Shown here: positions 7,113-14,464 of the stretch, piece by piece
How the letters are laid out: each line of letters begins with the position of its first letter
Numbering within the stretch: the first letter of the stretch is position 1
Source of the DNA: Solirubrobacterales bacterium
GTDB lineage: Bacteria > Actinomycetota > Thermoleophilia > Solirubrobacterales > Solirubrobacteraceae
NCBI GenBank assembly: GCA_019247075.1
Contig: JAFAPR010000139.1
Span: 1 to 37,438 of the forward strand
DNA: 37,438 nt
Direction of reading: 5' to 3'
Notes under the pieces: model-generated
Told to the model about the DNA's origin: nothing
What the model saw: the letters and a program-made list of their open reading frames with translations, nothing else
Database searches by the model: none
Made by a program: the position numbers and the translations under genes

Positions 7113-7715
7113 CTATAGGACGTACAGAGCCGTGTAGACCACGATCCACATCCCGTCGACGAAGTGCCAGTAGATCCCCGGGACCTCCATGCCCTGGTGG
7201 TGCTCCGGGGAATAGTGGCCCCGGAAGGAGCGGATCGTGACCATCAACAACGCGCACAGGCCGACGAACACGTGGGCGCCGTGCAGGCCCGTGAGCGAGT
7301 AGAAGATGGTCGCCTGGGCGCTGTCACGCGGCGCCCAGCCGAGATGAACGTACTCGTTGACCTGCAGGAAGAGGAAAGTCAGCCCGAGCAGGAAAGTGAG
7401 CACCATCCCCGCCTTGAGCCCGAAGCGGTTGCCCCTCTTGATCGAGACCAGGGCCCAGTGGATCGTGAGCGAGGAAACCAGCAGGATCGCCGTGTTGATA
7501 CCGGTGGCGGCCTCGGGAATCTTGGTCCCCGGCGCCGGCCAGGGATCGTGTGTCACCACCCGGATGAAGAAGTAGGCGGTGAAGAAGGCGCCGAAGATCA
7601 TGATCTCCGAGATGATGAAAAGCACCATTCCCAGCACCGGGGGCTCGACCCGCGACGAGCGGTGGGCCGGCGGCGGGCCGTGGTGCTCCGCGTGTGTTAC
7701 TGAGGCGGATTCCAA
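7113..7715 (-). CDS. ctaE: Cytochrome c oxidase subunit III (cluster 2)
   Basis: A 200-residue five-helix subunit III with strong family motifs: GMVLFIISEIMIFGAFFTAYF in the first helix (with the conserved Glu), LHGAHVFVGL, and WHFVDGMWIVVYTALYVL at the end. It supports the caa3 oxidase of this strand. The TTG at 7715 is chosen because GGAGAG precedes it at about 8 bases and because a start at 7829 would overlap the upstream stress-protein gene by 70 bases and add an Arg/Ser-rich segment that looks like out-of-frame sequence. It lies 43 bases after the UspA-like gene and 24 bases before the 36-residue membrane protein. Confidence 0.92.
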   Translation of the reverse strand: MESASVTHAEHHGPPPAHRSSRVEPPVLGMVLFIISEIMIFGAFFTAYFFIRVVTHDPWPAPGTKIPEAATGINTAILLVSSLTIHWALVSIKRGNRFGLKAGMVLTFLLGLTFLFLQVNEYVHLGWAPRDSAQATIFYSLTGLHGAHVFVGLCALLMVTIRSFRGHYSPEHHQGMEVPGIYWHFVDGMWIVVYTALYVL

Positions 7716-7758
7716 GCGAGTGCTCTCCGGGCTTCGGGGGCGATCACGGTCCCGCGCG

Positions 7759-8631
7759 TCAGGCCGCGCTTGGCTCGTGCTCGTGGTGGACGACGTGCTC
7801 CACCGGCTTGTCCGTGGAGCGCCGGACACGCTCGATCAGGTCGGCGCGCAGCCAGCCGGACTTGGTCTCGGCAAAGGTGGAGATCACGACGTCGTCGACG
7901 CGGAAGTACTGGAGCGCGTTCATGATCGCCGTGTAGGGATCGGGGTCGCCCACAAGCCCCGCCGCGAAGATGCCCGCCCGGTGCAGCCGGTTGAGCACGA
8001 GCTTCAAGCGGGTCTGCGCGCGGCGGGTAGCGGCGCCGTGGCCGCCCTCCTGGGGGACGACCGCGATCACCACCCGGCGGCGGTCGTGCAGCATGTCCTC
8101 CTCTACCTTGCGCTTGAGCGCGGCGAAGAGCTCATCGCCCGTCGCGGTCCGGTTGGCGACCGCGAGCGTGACGTCGAATGGCAGGCCTTCGGTGTCGATG
8201 TCGGCGACGATGTGCTCCACCGGCAGGCGCGATGCCTCGCGCACCCGCTGGATCAGATCCTTGCGCAGCCAGCCTGAACGGGTCTCGGGGTAGGTGGAGA
8301 TGACGATCTCGGTCGGGTTGTGCTCATAGACCGCGTCCATCGTCGCGGCGTAGGGATCGGGATCGCCCACCTCGCCGATCGCCTCGATGCCCTCGGCGTG
8401 AAGAACGGACAGGGCCAGATCGACGCGCGCCTGCGCAGCGTCGAAGACCATGTGGTCGTAGATGACCAATCCGGCCTTGGGGCGGTTCTGGGGGACGGAG
8501 AGCACGAAGCGGACGTCGCCCTCCGCAGCTCGGGCGCGGACCGTTTCGAGCAGCCGCCGGCCGCCGAGCGTCTCGTTGGCGACCACCAGGATTGTCCTGC
8601 GCCGGCGCGGGCTCGAGGCAGTGTCGATCAA
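7759..8631 (-). CDS. Tandem universal-stress-protein-like domain protein
   Basis: A 290-residue protein made of two copies of the same roughly 140-residue alpha/beta domain. Each copy has a hydrophobic first strand (ILVVANET; VTLAVANRT), a VPQ strand end, a VGDPDPYxAxM segment, a strand VISTxxETxSGWLRxDLI and an RVRxxxxxPVEHxV end. The layout resembles UspA-like nucleotide-binding domains, although the classic G-x2-G-x9-G(S/T) loop is not evident. Its place between subunits I and III of the caa3 operon suggests a link to respiration, possibly energy or nucleotide sensing; that is inference. The TTG start at 8631 lies 4 bases after the subunit I stop and is preceded by GAGAGTGAG. Confidence 0.8.
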   Translation of the reverse strand: MIDTASSPRRRRTILVVANETLGGRRLLETVRARAAEGDVRFVLSVPQNRPKAGLVIYDHMVFDAAQARVDLALSVLHAEGIEAIGEVGDPDPYAATMDAVYEHNPTEIVISTYPETRSGWLRKDLIQRVREASRLPVEHIVADIDTEGLPFDVTLAVANRTATGDELFAALKRKVEEDMLHDRRRVVIAVVPQEGGHGAATRRAQTRLKLVLNRLHRAGIFAAGLVGDPDPYTAIMNALQYFRVDDVVISTFAETKSGWLRADLIERVRRSTDKPVEHVVHHEHEPSAA

Positions 8632-8635
8632 CAGC

Positions 8636-10606
8636 TCACTCTCGCGCCACCGCCACCGCGCTGGGTCGCCTCGCCTCGGCCGGCGGTTTGAAGACGCCGT
8701 GCACGGCGCCGGGCACGCCGTACTCGTACGGTCCGCCCACCACCGTGGGAATCGTCTCGAAGTTGAAGATCGGGGGCGGCGAGGAGACCTGCCACTCGAG
8801 CGACAGCGCCCGCCAGGGATTGCCCGCTGCGCGCGGCCCGTGACGCCAGCTCGCCACGATGTTCCACAGGAAGATCAGGAACGTGAGTCCGAGGAAGAAC
8901 GAGCAGATCGAGATGAACAGGTTCCAGCCGGCGAACTGCGCGGAGTAGCTGTAGACGCGCCGGGGCATGCCCAGCAAGCCGATGTAATGCATCGGCCCGA
9001 AGGTGAGGTTGAAGAAAATGAACGTCGACCAGAAGTGCAGCCTGCCCAGGCGCTCGTCGAGCATGCGGCCGGTCATCTTCGGGAACCAGTGGTAGACGCC
9101 GGCGAAGATCGTGAACAGCGAACCGCCGAACAGCACGTAGTGGATGTGCGCGACGATGAAGTAGGTCTGGCTCACATGGATGTCGAAGGGGACCATCGCC
9201 AGCATCACGCCGCTGATGCCGCCGAGCGTGAACATCGTGATGAAGCCGAGCGCGAACAGCATCTGCGTGCTCATATGCAAGACCCCGCGCCACAGCGTGG
9301 CCAGCCAGGAGAAGATCTTGATCCCGGTCGGAACCGAGATTATGGCGGTGGTAACCATCATGGGGATGCGGATCCACGGCTGCATCCCGGAGACGAACAT
9401 GTGGTGGGCCCACACGGTGAAGCCGAGCACCACGATCGCGATCAGCGAGAAGGCCATCATGCGGTAGCCGAAGATGGGCTTGCGCGCGTTGACCGCGATG
9501 ACCTCGGAGATGATTCCGAAGCCGGGCAACATCATGATGTACACGGCCGGGTGGGAGTAGAACCAGAAGATGTGCTGGTACATCAGCACGTTGCCGTTCG
9601 TATGCGGGCCCACGAACGCGTTGAAAAAGTTAAAGTGCAGCGCCGAGTCAAGCAGGATGAAGAACTGCGAGGAGGCGATGAACGGCGTCGCGATCACCAC
9701 CAGCAGCGAAGTGGCGAAGTTGGCCCACACCAGCAGCGGCAGGCGGAAGAAGCTCATCCCGGGCGCGCGCATCGTGATGATCGTCACGAGGAAGTTGAGC
9801 GCGGTGAAGATCGAGGAGAAGCCGGCGAACTGGACCCCGATGGAGAAGAAGAGCTGGCCGATCGGCATGTCGGTCGATAACGGCGCGTAAGCGGTCCAGC
9901 CGGTCGCGAACGAGCCGCCCGGTGCGAGGAAGCTCGCCAGCATCATCAGCCCGCCGATCGGAAGCAGCCAGTAAGACAGGGCGTTCAGGCGCGGGAACGC
10001 CATGTCGGGCGCGCCGATCATCAGTGGGAGCACGAAGTTCGCCAGCCCCGCGAACACCGGGATCACAAAGACGAAGATGAGCAGGCTGGCGTGGACCGAG
10101 AAGACGCCGTTGAACTCCTCGGGAGTGAGGAAGTTCATCCCCGGCTTGGCGAGCTGGGCGCGGATCAGCATCGCGAGCATGCCGCCGACGAACAGGAAGA
10201 AGAAGGAGGTGACGGTGTACTGGATCCCGATCACCTTGTGGTCGGGGTTGACGCGGAAGTAGTCGCGCCAGCTGTGGGCGCCGTGGTCTTCGTGGGTTTC
10301 CGGGCGCGTCGGGCGCCCCGAGGCCCAGTAGAGCCAGTAATCGAAGGCGCCGAGGCCCAGCAGGAAGAAGACCGGCACTGAGAACAGGGCGACGGTCGTG
10401 ATGGCGTGGCCGTCGATCACCGGGTGCTGGTGGTTGACGAACCGCAACAGCGCGGTGATGCCGACCGCAAAGCCGAGCCCCAGGACGTCGAACAGCGCCG
10501 CCCGATACCAGCCCCCGCGGCGGAGCTTCGCCGGCAAGGGGACGCGGGAGCGCCCGCGCGCCGGGGTCGTGACAGCCGTCGTGTGTTCCGCAACCGTGGT
10601 CGCCAT
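8636..10606 (-). CDS. ctaD: Cytochrome c oxidase subunit I, A2 type (cluster 2)
   Basis: A 656-residue catalytic subunit of a caa3-type oxygen reductase. Two extra N-terminal helices (about 38-58 and 68-93) precede the 12-helix core. Ligands seen: His172 (low-spin haem), His352 and Tyr356 (YSHPAVY), His401-His402 (WAHHMF), and the AHIHY pair in helix X. The helix VI Glu is Ala354 with a preceding Tyr-Ser, the signature of A2-type oxidases in the accepted classification. The D-channel Asp201 (GAPDMAFPRLNA) and K-channel Lys430 (PTGIKIF) are present. The ATG shares its A with the stop of a 9-codon leader frame that has a strong ribosome binding site, so translation may be coupled to it. Subunit II lies 89 bases upstream and the stress-protein gene 4 bases downstream. 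Confidence 0.96.
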   Translation of the reverse strand: MATTVAEHTTAVTTPARGRSRVPLPAKLRRGGWYRAALFDVLGLGFAVGITALLRFVNHQHPVIDGHAITTVALFSVPVFFLLGLGAFDYWLYWASGRPTRPETHEDHGAHSWRDYFRVNPDHKVIGIQYTVTSFFFLFVGGMLAMLIRAQLAKPGMNFLTPEEFNGVFSVHASLLIFVFVIPVFAGLANFVLPLMIGAPDMAFPRLNALSYWLLPIGGLMMLASFLAPGGSFATGWTAYAPLSTDMPIGQLFFSIGVQFAGFSSIFTALNFLVTIITMRAPGMSFFRLPLLVWANFATSLLVVIATPFIASSQFFILLDSALHFNFFNAFVGPHTNGNVLMYQHIFWFYSHPAVYIMMLPGFGIISEVIAVNARKPIFGYRMMAFSLIAIVVLGFTVWAHHMFVSGMQPWIRIPMMVTTAIISVPTGIKIFSWLATLWRGVLHMSTQMLFALGFITMFTLGGISGVMLAMVPFDIHVSQTYFIVAHIHYVLFGGSLFTIFAGVYHWFPKMTGRMLDERLGRLHFWSTFIFFNLTFGPMHYIGLLGMPRRVYSYSAQFAGWNLFISICSFFLGLTFLIFLWNIVASWRHGPRAAGNPWRALSLEWQVSSPPPIFNFETIPTVVGGPYEYGVPGAVHGVFKPPAEARRPSAVAVARE

Positions 10607-10635
10607 CAGCGGGGCCCCATGCGCTCTGTGGTCAT
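10606..10635 (-). CDS. Nine-codon leader ORF coupled to subunit I
   Basis: ATG at 10635 opens a 9-residue frame (MTTERMGPR) whose TGA overlaps the ATG of ctaD. GAGGAG (10649 down to 10644) lies eight bases before this ATG, an optimal spacing, whereas the ctaD ATG has no ribosome binding site of its own at a good distance. Ribosomes probably load on the leader and restart at ctaD. It may serve only for coupling. Confidence 0.45.
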   Translation of the reverse strand: MTTERMGPR

Positions 10636-10695
10636 CTGCACCGCTCCTCTAAATATCGCCATCGCTGTTCATCTGCAGCACTCGCCACCCCGGCC

Positions 10696-11805
10696 TCACT
10701 TCGCGGCGCTCGAAAGGAATTTTACGAGCGCGGCGATCTGTGCGGAAGTCAGCCGCTTGGCAAAGTCAGCAGGCATGATCCCGGCGTGAAAGCCGCTGGG
10801 AATGTAGGCGTAGGGCCTGGTGATCGCGGCGTGTATGCATTGCTCGAGCGTCGGGCCTCTGATCCGCTTGGAGGCGGGCTTTGCGCAGTCGCTGCGCAGT
10901 CGCTGATCCAGGTTCGGCCCGATTGTGCCGGTCGCGCCGGCCGCGGCCAGCGTGTGGCAGGTGCTACAGCCCGCCGCGCTTGTGAAAACCGCCTTGCCGG
11001 CGGCGGCAGTGGGCTTGGAGGTCTTGGCAGGGCCCTTCGAGCTCGCAGCACTGACGCCCGACGGCGGGGCCCCGATGGGCGGTGGGCCGTTATTGGGCTG
11101 CCTCGACAGCCACGCCTGGAAGGCCGACGGCGTCATCACCTGCACCGCTGCGCGCATGAACGAATGACCAGGACCGCACAGCTCGGTGCATTCGGCCGGG
11201 TAGGTGCCGATCCTGTTCGGCGTCACCCGCAGCGTGGTGGTGATGCCAGGCACGGCGTCGATCTTTTCGGCGAAGTTGGGCACGAAGAAGCTGTGGACCA
11301 CATCGTACGAGCGGATCTTGAAGACCACCGGCTTGCCCTTCGGCAGGTAGAGGATGGGGGAGATAACCGTTTTGCCGTCCTGGTGGGGATAGGTGAACTC
11401 GAATGCGAACTGGCGCGTGGTCACCTGGACGGTCATCGCGCCGCTCTTGTTGGCCTCGTTGGCGCGCAGCACCGTGTAGGCATAGCCCGCGAGGCCGAAC
11501 ATGAGCAAAGCCGGGATCACCGTCCAGACCACCTCGAGCCGCGTGTTGCCGTGGATCGGGGGGCCGTCCTTCAGCTCCTCGCCCGGACGCATGCGGAACC
11601 TCCATACGCAGAACACGACGACGGTCTCGACGATCACGAAGATCGGTACAGAGGCGATCAGCAGCACGTCGTAGAGCGTCGACGTGCGGTTGATCTGCGT
11701 GGAGGCGTGGGTCGGGAACCAGTTGATCGAGAGCACGATCGCGAGCAGGATGGCCGTGCCCACAGCCGCGGCCAGGATCATTTGCAGGAGGGGACGGTTA
11801 CGCAC
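10696..11805 (-). CDS. ctaC: Cytochrome c oxidase subunit II with fused cytochrome c (caa3 type, cluster 2)
   Basis: A 369-residue subunit II. Two membrane helices (about 8-30 and 47-69, plus 95-113) lead to the CuA domain with His171 (DVVHSFFVP), Cys206, Glu208, Cys210, His214 and Met217 (CTELCGPGHSFM). A Pro/Ala/Ser linker (237-265) connects to a C-terminal cytochrome c domain with CSTCH at 280-284 and a HAGIMP segment that may supply the Met ligand. Electrons pass from the haem c to CuA, so no soluble cytochrome is required. The cytochrome domain is a close relative of the second domain of the lipoprotein at 26-760. The start is GTG; no clear ribosome binding site is seen. It is the first gene of the cluster 2 operon and is divergent from the CBS protein, with 155 bases between them. 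Confidence 0.95.
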   Translation of the reverse strand: MRNRPLLQMILAAAVGTAILLAIVLSINWFPTHASTQINRTSTLYDVLLIASVPIFVIVETVVVFCVWRFRMRPGEELKDGPPIHGNTRLEVVWTVIPALLMFGLAGYAYTVLRANEANKSGAMTVQVTTRQFAFEFTYPHQDGKTVISPILYLPKGKPVVFKIRSYDVVHSFFVPNFAEKIDAVPGITTTLRVTPNRIGTYPAECTELCGPGHSFMRAAVQVMTPSAFQAWLSRQPNNGPPPIGAPPSGVSAASSKGPAKTSKPTAAAGKAVFTSAAGCSTCHTLAAAGATGTIGPNLDQRLRSDCAKPASKRIRGPTLEQCIHAAITRPYAYIPSGFHAGIMPADFAKRLTSAQIAALVKFLSSAAK

Positions 11806-11960
11806 TGCTGTACTGGAGACCCATCGCCGAGAGCCACCATCCTATGGCTTCACGCCTATGAAAGCACCAGCTGCCGACCGTCAGCGGTGCTTGCGGCAAT
11901 CTTGCGACGATTGTCACTATTATCCTGAACAACGCTCGAAGCCGACACCGGGAGAGGCCC

Positions 11961-12374
11961 ATGTACGTACGCGAAGGGATGACTGACGTCGTTCTCACCG
12001 TCGGCCCCGGCCACACCTTGCGCGAGGCTGCAGCGGCAATGTACTCGCGCAACGTCGGCGCCGCGGTCGTGATCGATCCCGACGCTCCGGGGCCGGGAGT
12101 GATCACCGAACGCGACATCCTCCAAGCGGTCGGGACCGGGCAGGATCCCGACAAGGAGCTCGTCGCCGACCACCTCACCAAGGACCTCACCTTCGCCCAT
12201 CCGGAGTGGTCGCTCGAGCGCGCCGCTCAGGCCATGGTCCGCGGCCGCTTCCGGCACTTGATCGTGGTCGACGGAAGTCAGCTGCTGGGCGTGCTCTCGA
12301 TGCGCGACATCGTCCGTGTGTGGACGGGGGAGGGGGCGAGCTGCGAGGTCCCCGCGGCCGCTGAGGCGGGCTGA
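11961..12374 (+). CDS. CBS-domain pair protein
   Basis: A 137-residue cytoplasmic protein consisting of two CBS motifs (about residues 1-60 and 66-124), a module that binds adenine nucleotides and often senses cellular energy. Typical features are the VITERDIL and VLSMRDIV strands, each closing one CBS unit with an Arg-Asp-Ile motif. GGGAGAGG lies 3 to 4 bases before the ATG. It stands alone, divergent from the caa3 operon; a role in sensing the energy state of respiration is plausible but not shown. The last codons include the first copy of the GAGGCGGGCTG repeat. Confidence 0.88.
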   Translation: MYVREGMTDVVLTVGPGHTLREAAAAMYSRNVGAAVVIDPDAPGPGVITERDILQAVGTGQDPDKELVADHLTKDLTFAHPEWSLERAAQAMVRGRFRHLIVVDGSQLLGVLSMRDIVRVWTGEGASCEVPAAAEAG

Positions 12375-12414
12375 GGACGGCCGAGGCGGGCTGGAGTCGG
12401 CGCGAGGCGGGCTG
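12363..12414 (+). repeat. Three direct copies of GAGGCGGGCTG
   Basis: The 11-mer occurs at 12363-12373, 12383-12393 and 12404-12414, with periods of 20 and 21 bases. The first copy is inside the 3' end of the CBS gene and the others follow its stop. The remaining bases of each unit differ, so this is probably a local duplication rather than a binding-site array. Confidence 0.5.
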
Positions 12415-12480
12415 GGGGACCGCCCGAGGGGCTAAGGGCCGCTGCCGGTCAAGCCACACCGGTCGTTTGACCCCCGCCGG

Positions 12481-13032
12481 GTGGGGAGCCTGGAGTCCGC
12501 GGCCTGGGTCGCCTACTACCGCCGCAGATGGCCCGCGTTCCTGCGGGCCGCGATCTTGCTCACTCGGCACACATTCGCCCTGCCGTGGCCGGACACCCTG
12601 CGCGGTGCCTGGCTGGTGCTGCGCTCCAACCAGCTCTGGGCGCCGTGCCCTCAAAACGACCCCGAGGGGGCCCAGAGGGCGATGGAGCGCTTCTATCGGC
12701 TGGTGGTGCGCCACCACGGTGAGTCGTTCGATCCGGCGCGCGCTGCCGAGCTCGAGGTCGAGTGGTGGCGGGTCCATCGCGCCGCCCAGCACGGCGACGG
12801 CGCTACGAATCAGGGCCATCTCGTGGACGCCCTCGCCGCTCTGTACTCGTACACCTACGGAGTTCCAGCGCGTCACGTGCGGCCGGCGGCGGAGCAGCGC
12901 GCGCTGGCGATGGTCCAGTCGGATCGGTGGGTGAAGGCCGGCTGCGACCCGGAGAGCCCTCTGATCGAGGAGGAGCGCGCCGCGCTCGTGCGTTCGTACG
13001 CGGCTCTGCTTGCGGCCGTGCACCGTCAGTGA
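12481..13032 (+). CDS. Conserved-looking hypothetical protein, unknown function
   Basis: A 183-residue, mostly helical protein with no recognised motif. It has an aromatic, Arg-rich N-terminus (WVAYYRRRWPAFLRA) with a weakly hydrophobic stretch, a MERFYRLVVRHHGESFD segment, and a C-terminal part with YSYTYGVPARHVRPAA. Neither a signal peptide nor a convincing membrane helix is seen. GTG at 12481 is used; the upstream region is GC-rich and lacks a clear ribosome binding site. It lies between the CBS protein and the convergent end of oxidase cluster 3. Codon use matches its neighbours, so I take it to be real. Confidence 0.65.
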   Translation: MGSLESAAWVAYYRRRWPAFLRAAILLTRHTFALPWPDTLRGAWLVLRSNQLWAPCPQNDPEGAQRAMERFYRLVVRHHGESFDPARAAELEVEWWRVHRAAQHGDGATNQGHLVDALAALYSYTYGVPARHVRPAAEQRALAMVQSDRWVKAGCDPESPLIEEERAALVRSYAALLAAVHRQ

Positions 13033-13071
13033 GCACGAGGCCACCGGAAGGCCCGTCGCTATGGCGCCCAG

Positions 13072-13332
13072 CTAATGGCGGTGCTCGTCGGGCAGCGAGG
13101 CGACGTCGCGGCTGGTGTGCGAAACCCACCGGAAGACCGCCACGATGAAGACGATCGCGCCGATGATGCTGAGCACGATGCTGATCGTCGTCCCGATCAC
13201 GATCAGGGTGATCGCCGCGCCCGTGACGATCGGCAGCACCGTAGGGCCGGGCAGGTGGATTTCTTCGCCGACCGGCGGCGGCTGCGCACCTTCGACGTCC
13301 GCCGCGGGGTCGTGGCCTGACCCGTAGCTCAC
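13072..13332 (-). CDS. Small two-helix membrane protein, probable accessory oxidase subunit
   Basis: An 86-residue protein with an acidic, proline-rich N-terminus (about 30 residues), two adjoining hydrophobic helices (about 30-50 and 52-70) and a short polar tail ending in Glu-His-Arg-His. This size and layout are like the small subunit IV proteins that end actinobacterial oxidase operons. It is the last gene of cluster 3 and its ATG overlaps the TGA of the 37-residue gene by 4 bases (ATGA), so the two are translationally coupled. The subunit IV role is inferred from position. Confidence 0.7.
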   Translation of the reverse strand: MSYGSGHDPAADVEGAQPPPVGEEIHLPGPTVLPIVTGAAITLIVIGTTISIVLSIIGAIVFIVAVFRWVSHTSRDVASLPDEHRH

Positions 13333-13442
13333 GGATGGACGTAGATCGCGGCCGCCAGGAAGGTAAGCCCGAACATGATCACGCAGATCGCGCCCGCGAT
13401 CAGACCTGAGCGGATGTTCTTGCGTGCAAGCCTACGGTCCAT
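13329..13442 (-). CDS. 37-residue single-helix membrane protein in oxidase cluster 3
   Basis: A 37-codon frame encoding a basic N-terminus (MDRRLARKNIRSG) and one helix (about residues 14-35) ending in YVHP. It lies 43 bases after ctaB and overlaps the following 86-residue gene by 4 bases. The positive-inside layout predicts a cytoplasmic N-terminus. Two tiny membrane proteins in succession at the end of an oxidase operon suggest structural subunits. No strong ribosome binding site is visible. Confidence 0.62.
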   Translation of the reverse strand: MDRRLARKNIRSGLIAGAICVIMFGLTFLAAAIYVHP

Positions 13443-13485
13443 GCGCCTGTGCCGCCAATGCGTGCGGCGGCCTGAGACGCGAATG

Positions 13486-14451
13486 CTACAGCTTGACGTC
13501 GACCACCATCGCGCCAAAGAGCAGCGCCAGGTACGCCAGCGAGAACAGATAAAGCTGCAGCGCCGAGCGGCGGTCGGCGCGCCGGTACAGCCTGATCGCG
13601 CCGGCGATGAACGCAAGACCCAGCAAGCTCGAGACGGCCAGGTAGGTGAAGCCGAACGCGCCGACGCAGAAGGGCAGCTGCGTGATGGCATACAGCAGCA
13701 GCGTGTAGAGGACGATTTGACGCCGGGTTTCGTGCTCGCCGCGCACGACCGGCATCATCGGGACGCCCACCCGCGCGTAGTCGTCCTTCATCAGCAGGCT
13801 CAGGGCCCAGAAATGGGGCGGCGTCCAGTAGAAGACGATCCAGAACAGGTAAACCGCGGTCCAGTCCAGCGACCCGCGCGTAGCCGCCCAACCGACCAGC
13901 GGCGGAATCGCTCCCGCTGCACCGCCTATGACGATGTTGTGAGGCGTGCGCCGCTTTAGCAAGACCGTGTAGACGCCCACATAGCCGACGAAGCCCGCCA
14001 GCGCGAGCGACGCGGCGAGGACGTTGACCGTCACGGAGAGCTCGAGAAACGAGAGCGCCGCTAGCGCGAAGCCGAAGATCAGGGCGGCCCGGGGCGCGAT
14101 GCGACCGGCGGGGATTGGCCGCCTGGCGGTTCGGCGCATGCGCGCGTCGATGTCGCGGTCGAAATAGTGGTTGATAGCGCCGGCGCCTCCCGCCGACAGA
14201 TACCCGCCCAGACAGGTCAGCGCGACGTTGCTCGCCGCGGGGCTGCCCGCGATCTCCATCGTCGCGACCGTCGTCAGCAACAGCAGCGACTGGACCTTCG
14301 GCTTGGTCAGGTCGATGTAGTCGGAGACCAGCTGACGCTGGCCCGCAAAGGGGCCACCGACAGTGAGCGTGCCGATCTCGCCGGAGCCCACCACCTGACC
14401 CCCGGGGGCGGCTGCGCCCCGGTCGGCGATCTGGGCCCCTGGCGTGTTCAC
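13486..14451 (-). CDS. ctaB: Protohaem IX farnesyltransferase (haem O synthase)
   Basis: This UbiA-family membrane enzyme adds a farnesyl group to haem b, making haem O, the precursor of haem A used by the oxidases in this window. The 321 residues show the first prenyl-diphosphate binding motif NHYFDRDIDARMRRT, the start motif DYIDLTKPKVQSLLLLT, TPHNIVIGGAAGAIPPLVGW and the second motif FYWTPPHFWALSLLMKDDYARV. About eight to nine helices are predicted. GTG 14451 is chosen because starts further upstream would overlap the subunit I gene by about 100 bases and add unlike sequence; the core begins only at about residue 40, so a start slightly downstream is possible. No haem A synthase (ctaA) is seen in the window. 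Confidence 0.93.
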   Translation of the reverse strand: MNTPGAQIADRGAAAPGGQVVGSGEIGTLTVGGPFAGQRQLVSDYIDLTKPKVQSLLLLTTVATMEIAGSPAASNVALTCLGGYLSAGGAGAINHYFDRDIDARMRRTARRPIPAGRIAPRAALIFGFALAALSFLELSVTVNVLAASLALAGFVGYVGVYTVLLKRRTPHNIVIGGAAGAIPPLVGWAATRGSLDWTAVYLFWIVFYWTPPHFWALSLLMKDDYARVGVPMMPVVRGEHETRRQIVLYTLLLYAITQLPFCVGAFGFTYLAVSSLLGLAFIAGAIRLYRRADRRSALQLYLFSLAYLALLFGAMVVDVKL

Positions 14452-14464
14452 CGTCTCAACCCAC

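Noticed and set aside
10880-10903. Tandem 11-base repeat (TGCGCAGTCGC twice)
   Set aside because: It is inside the cytochrome c domain of subunit II and encodes ordinary residues (LRSDCA); only two copies, so chance or codon use explains it.
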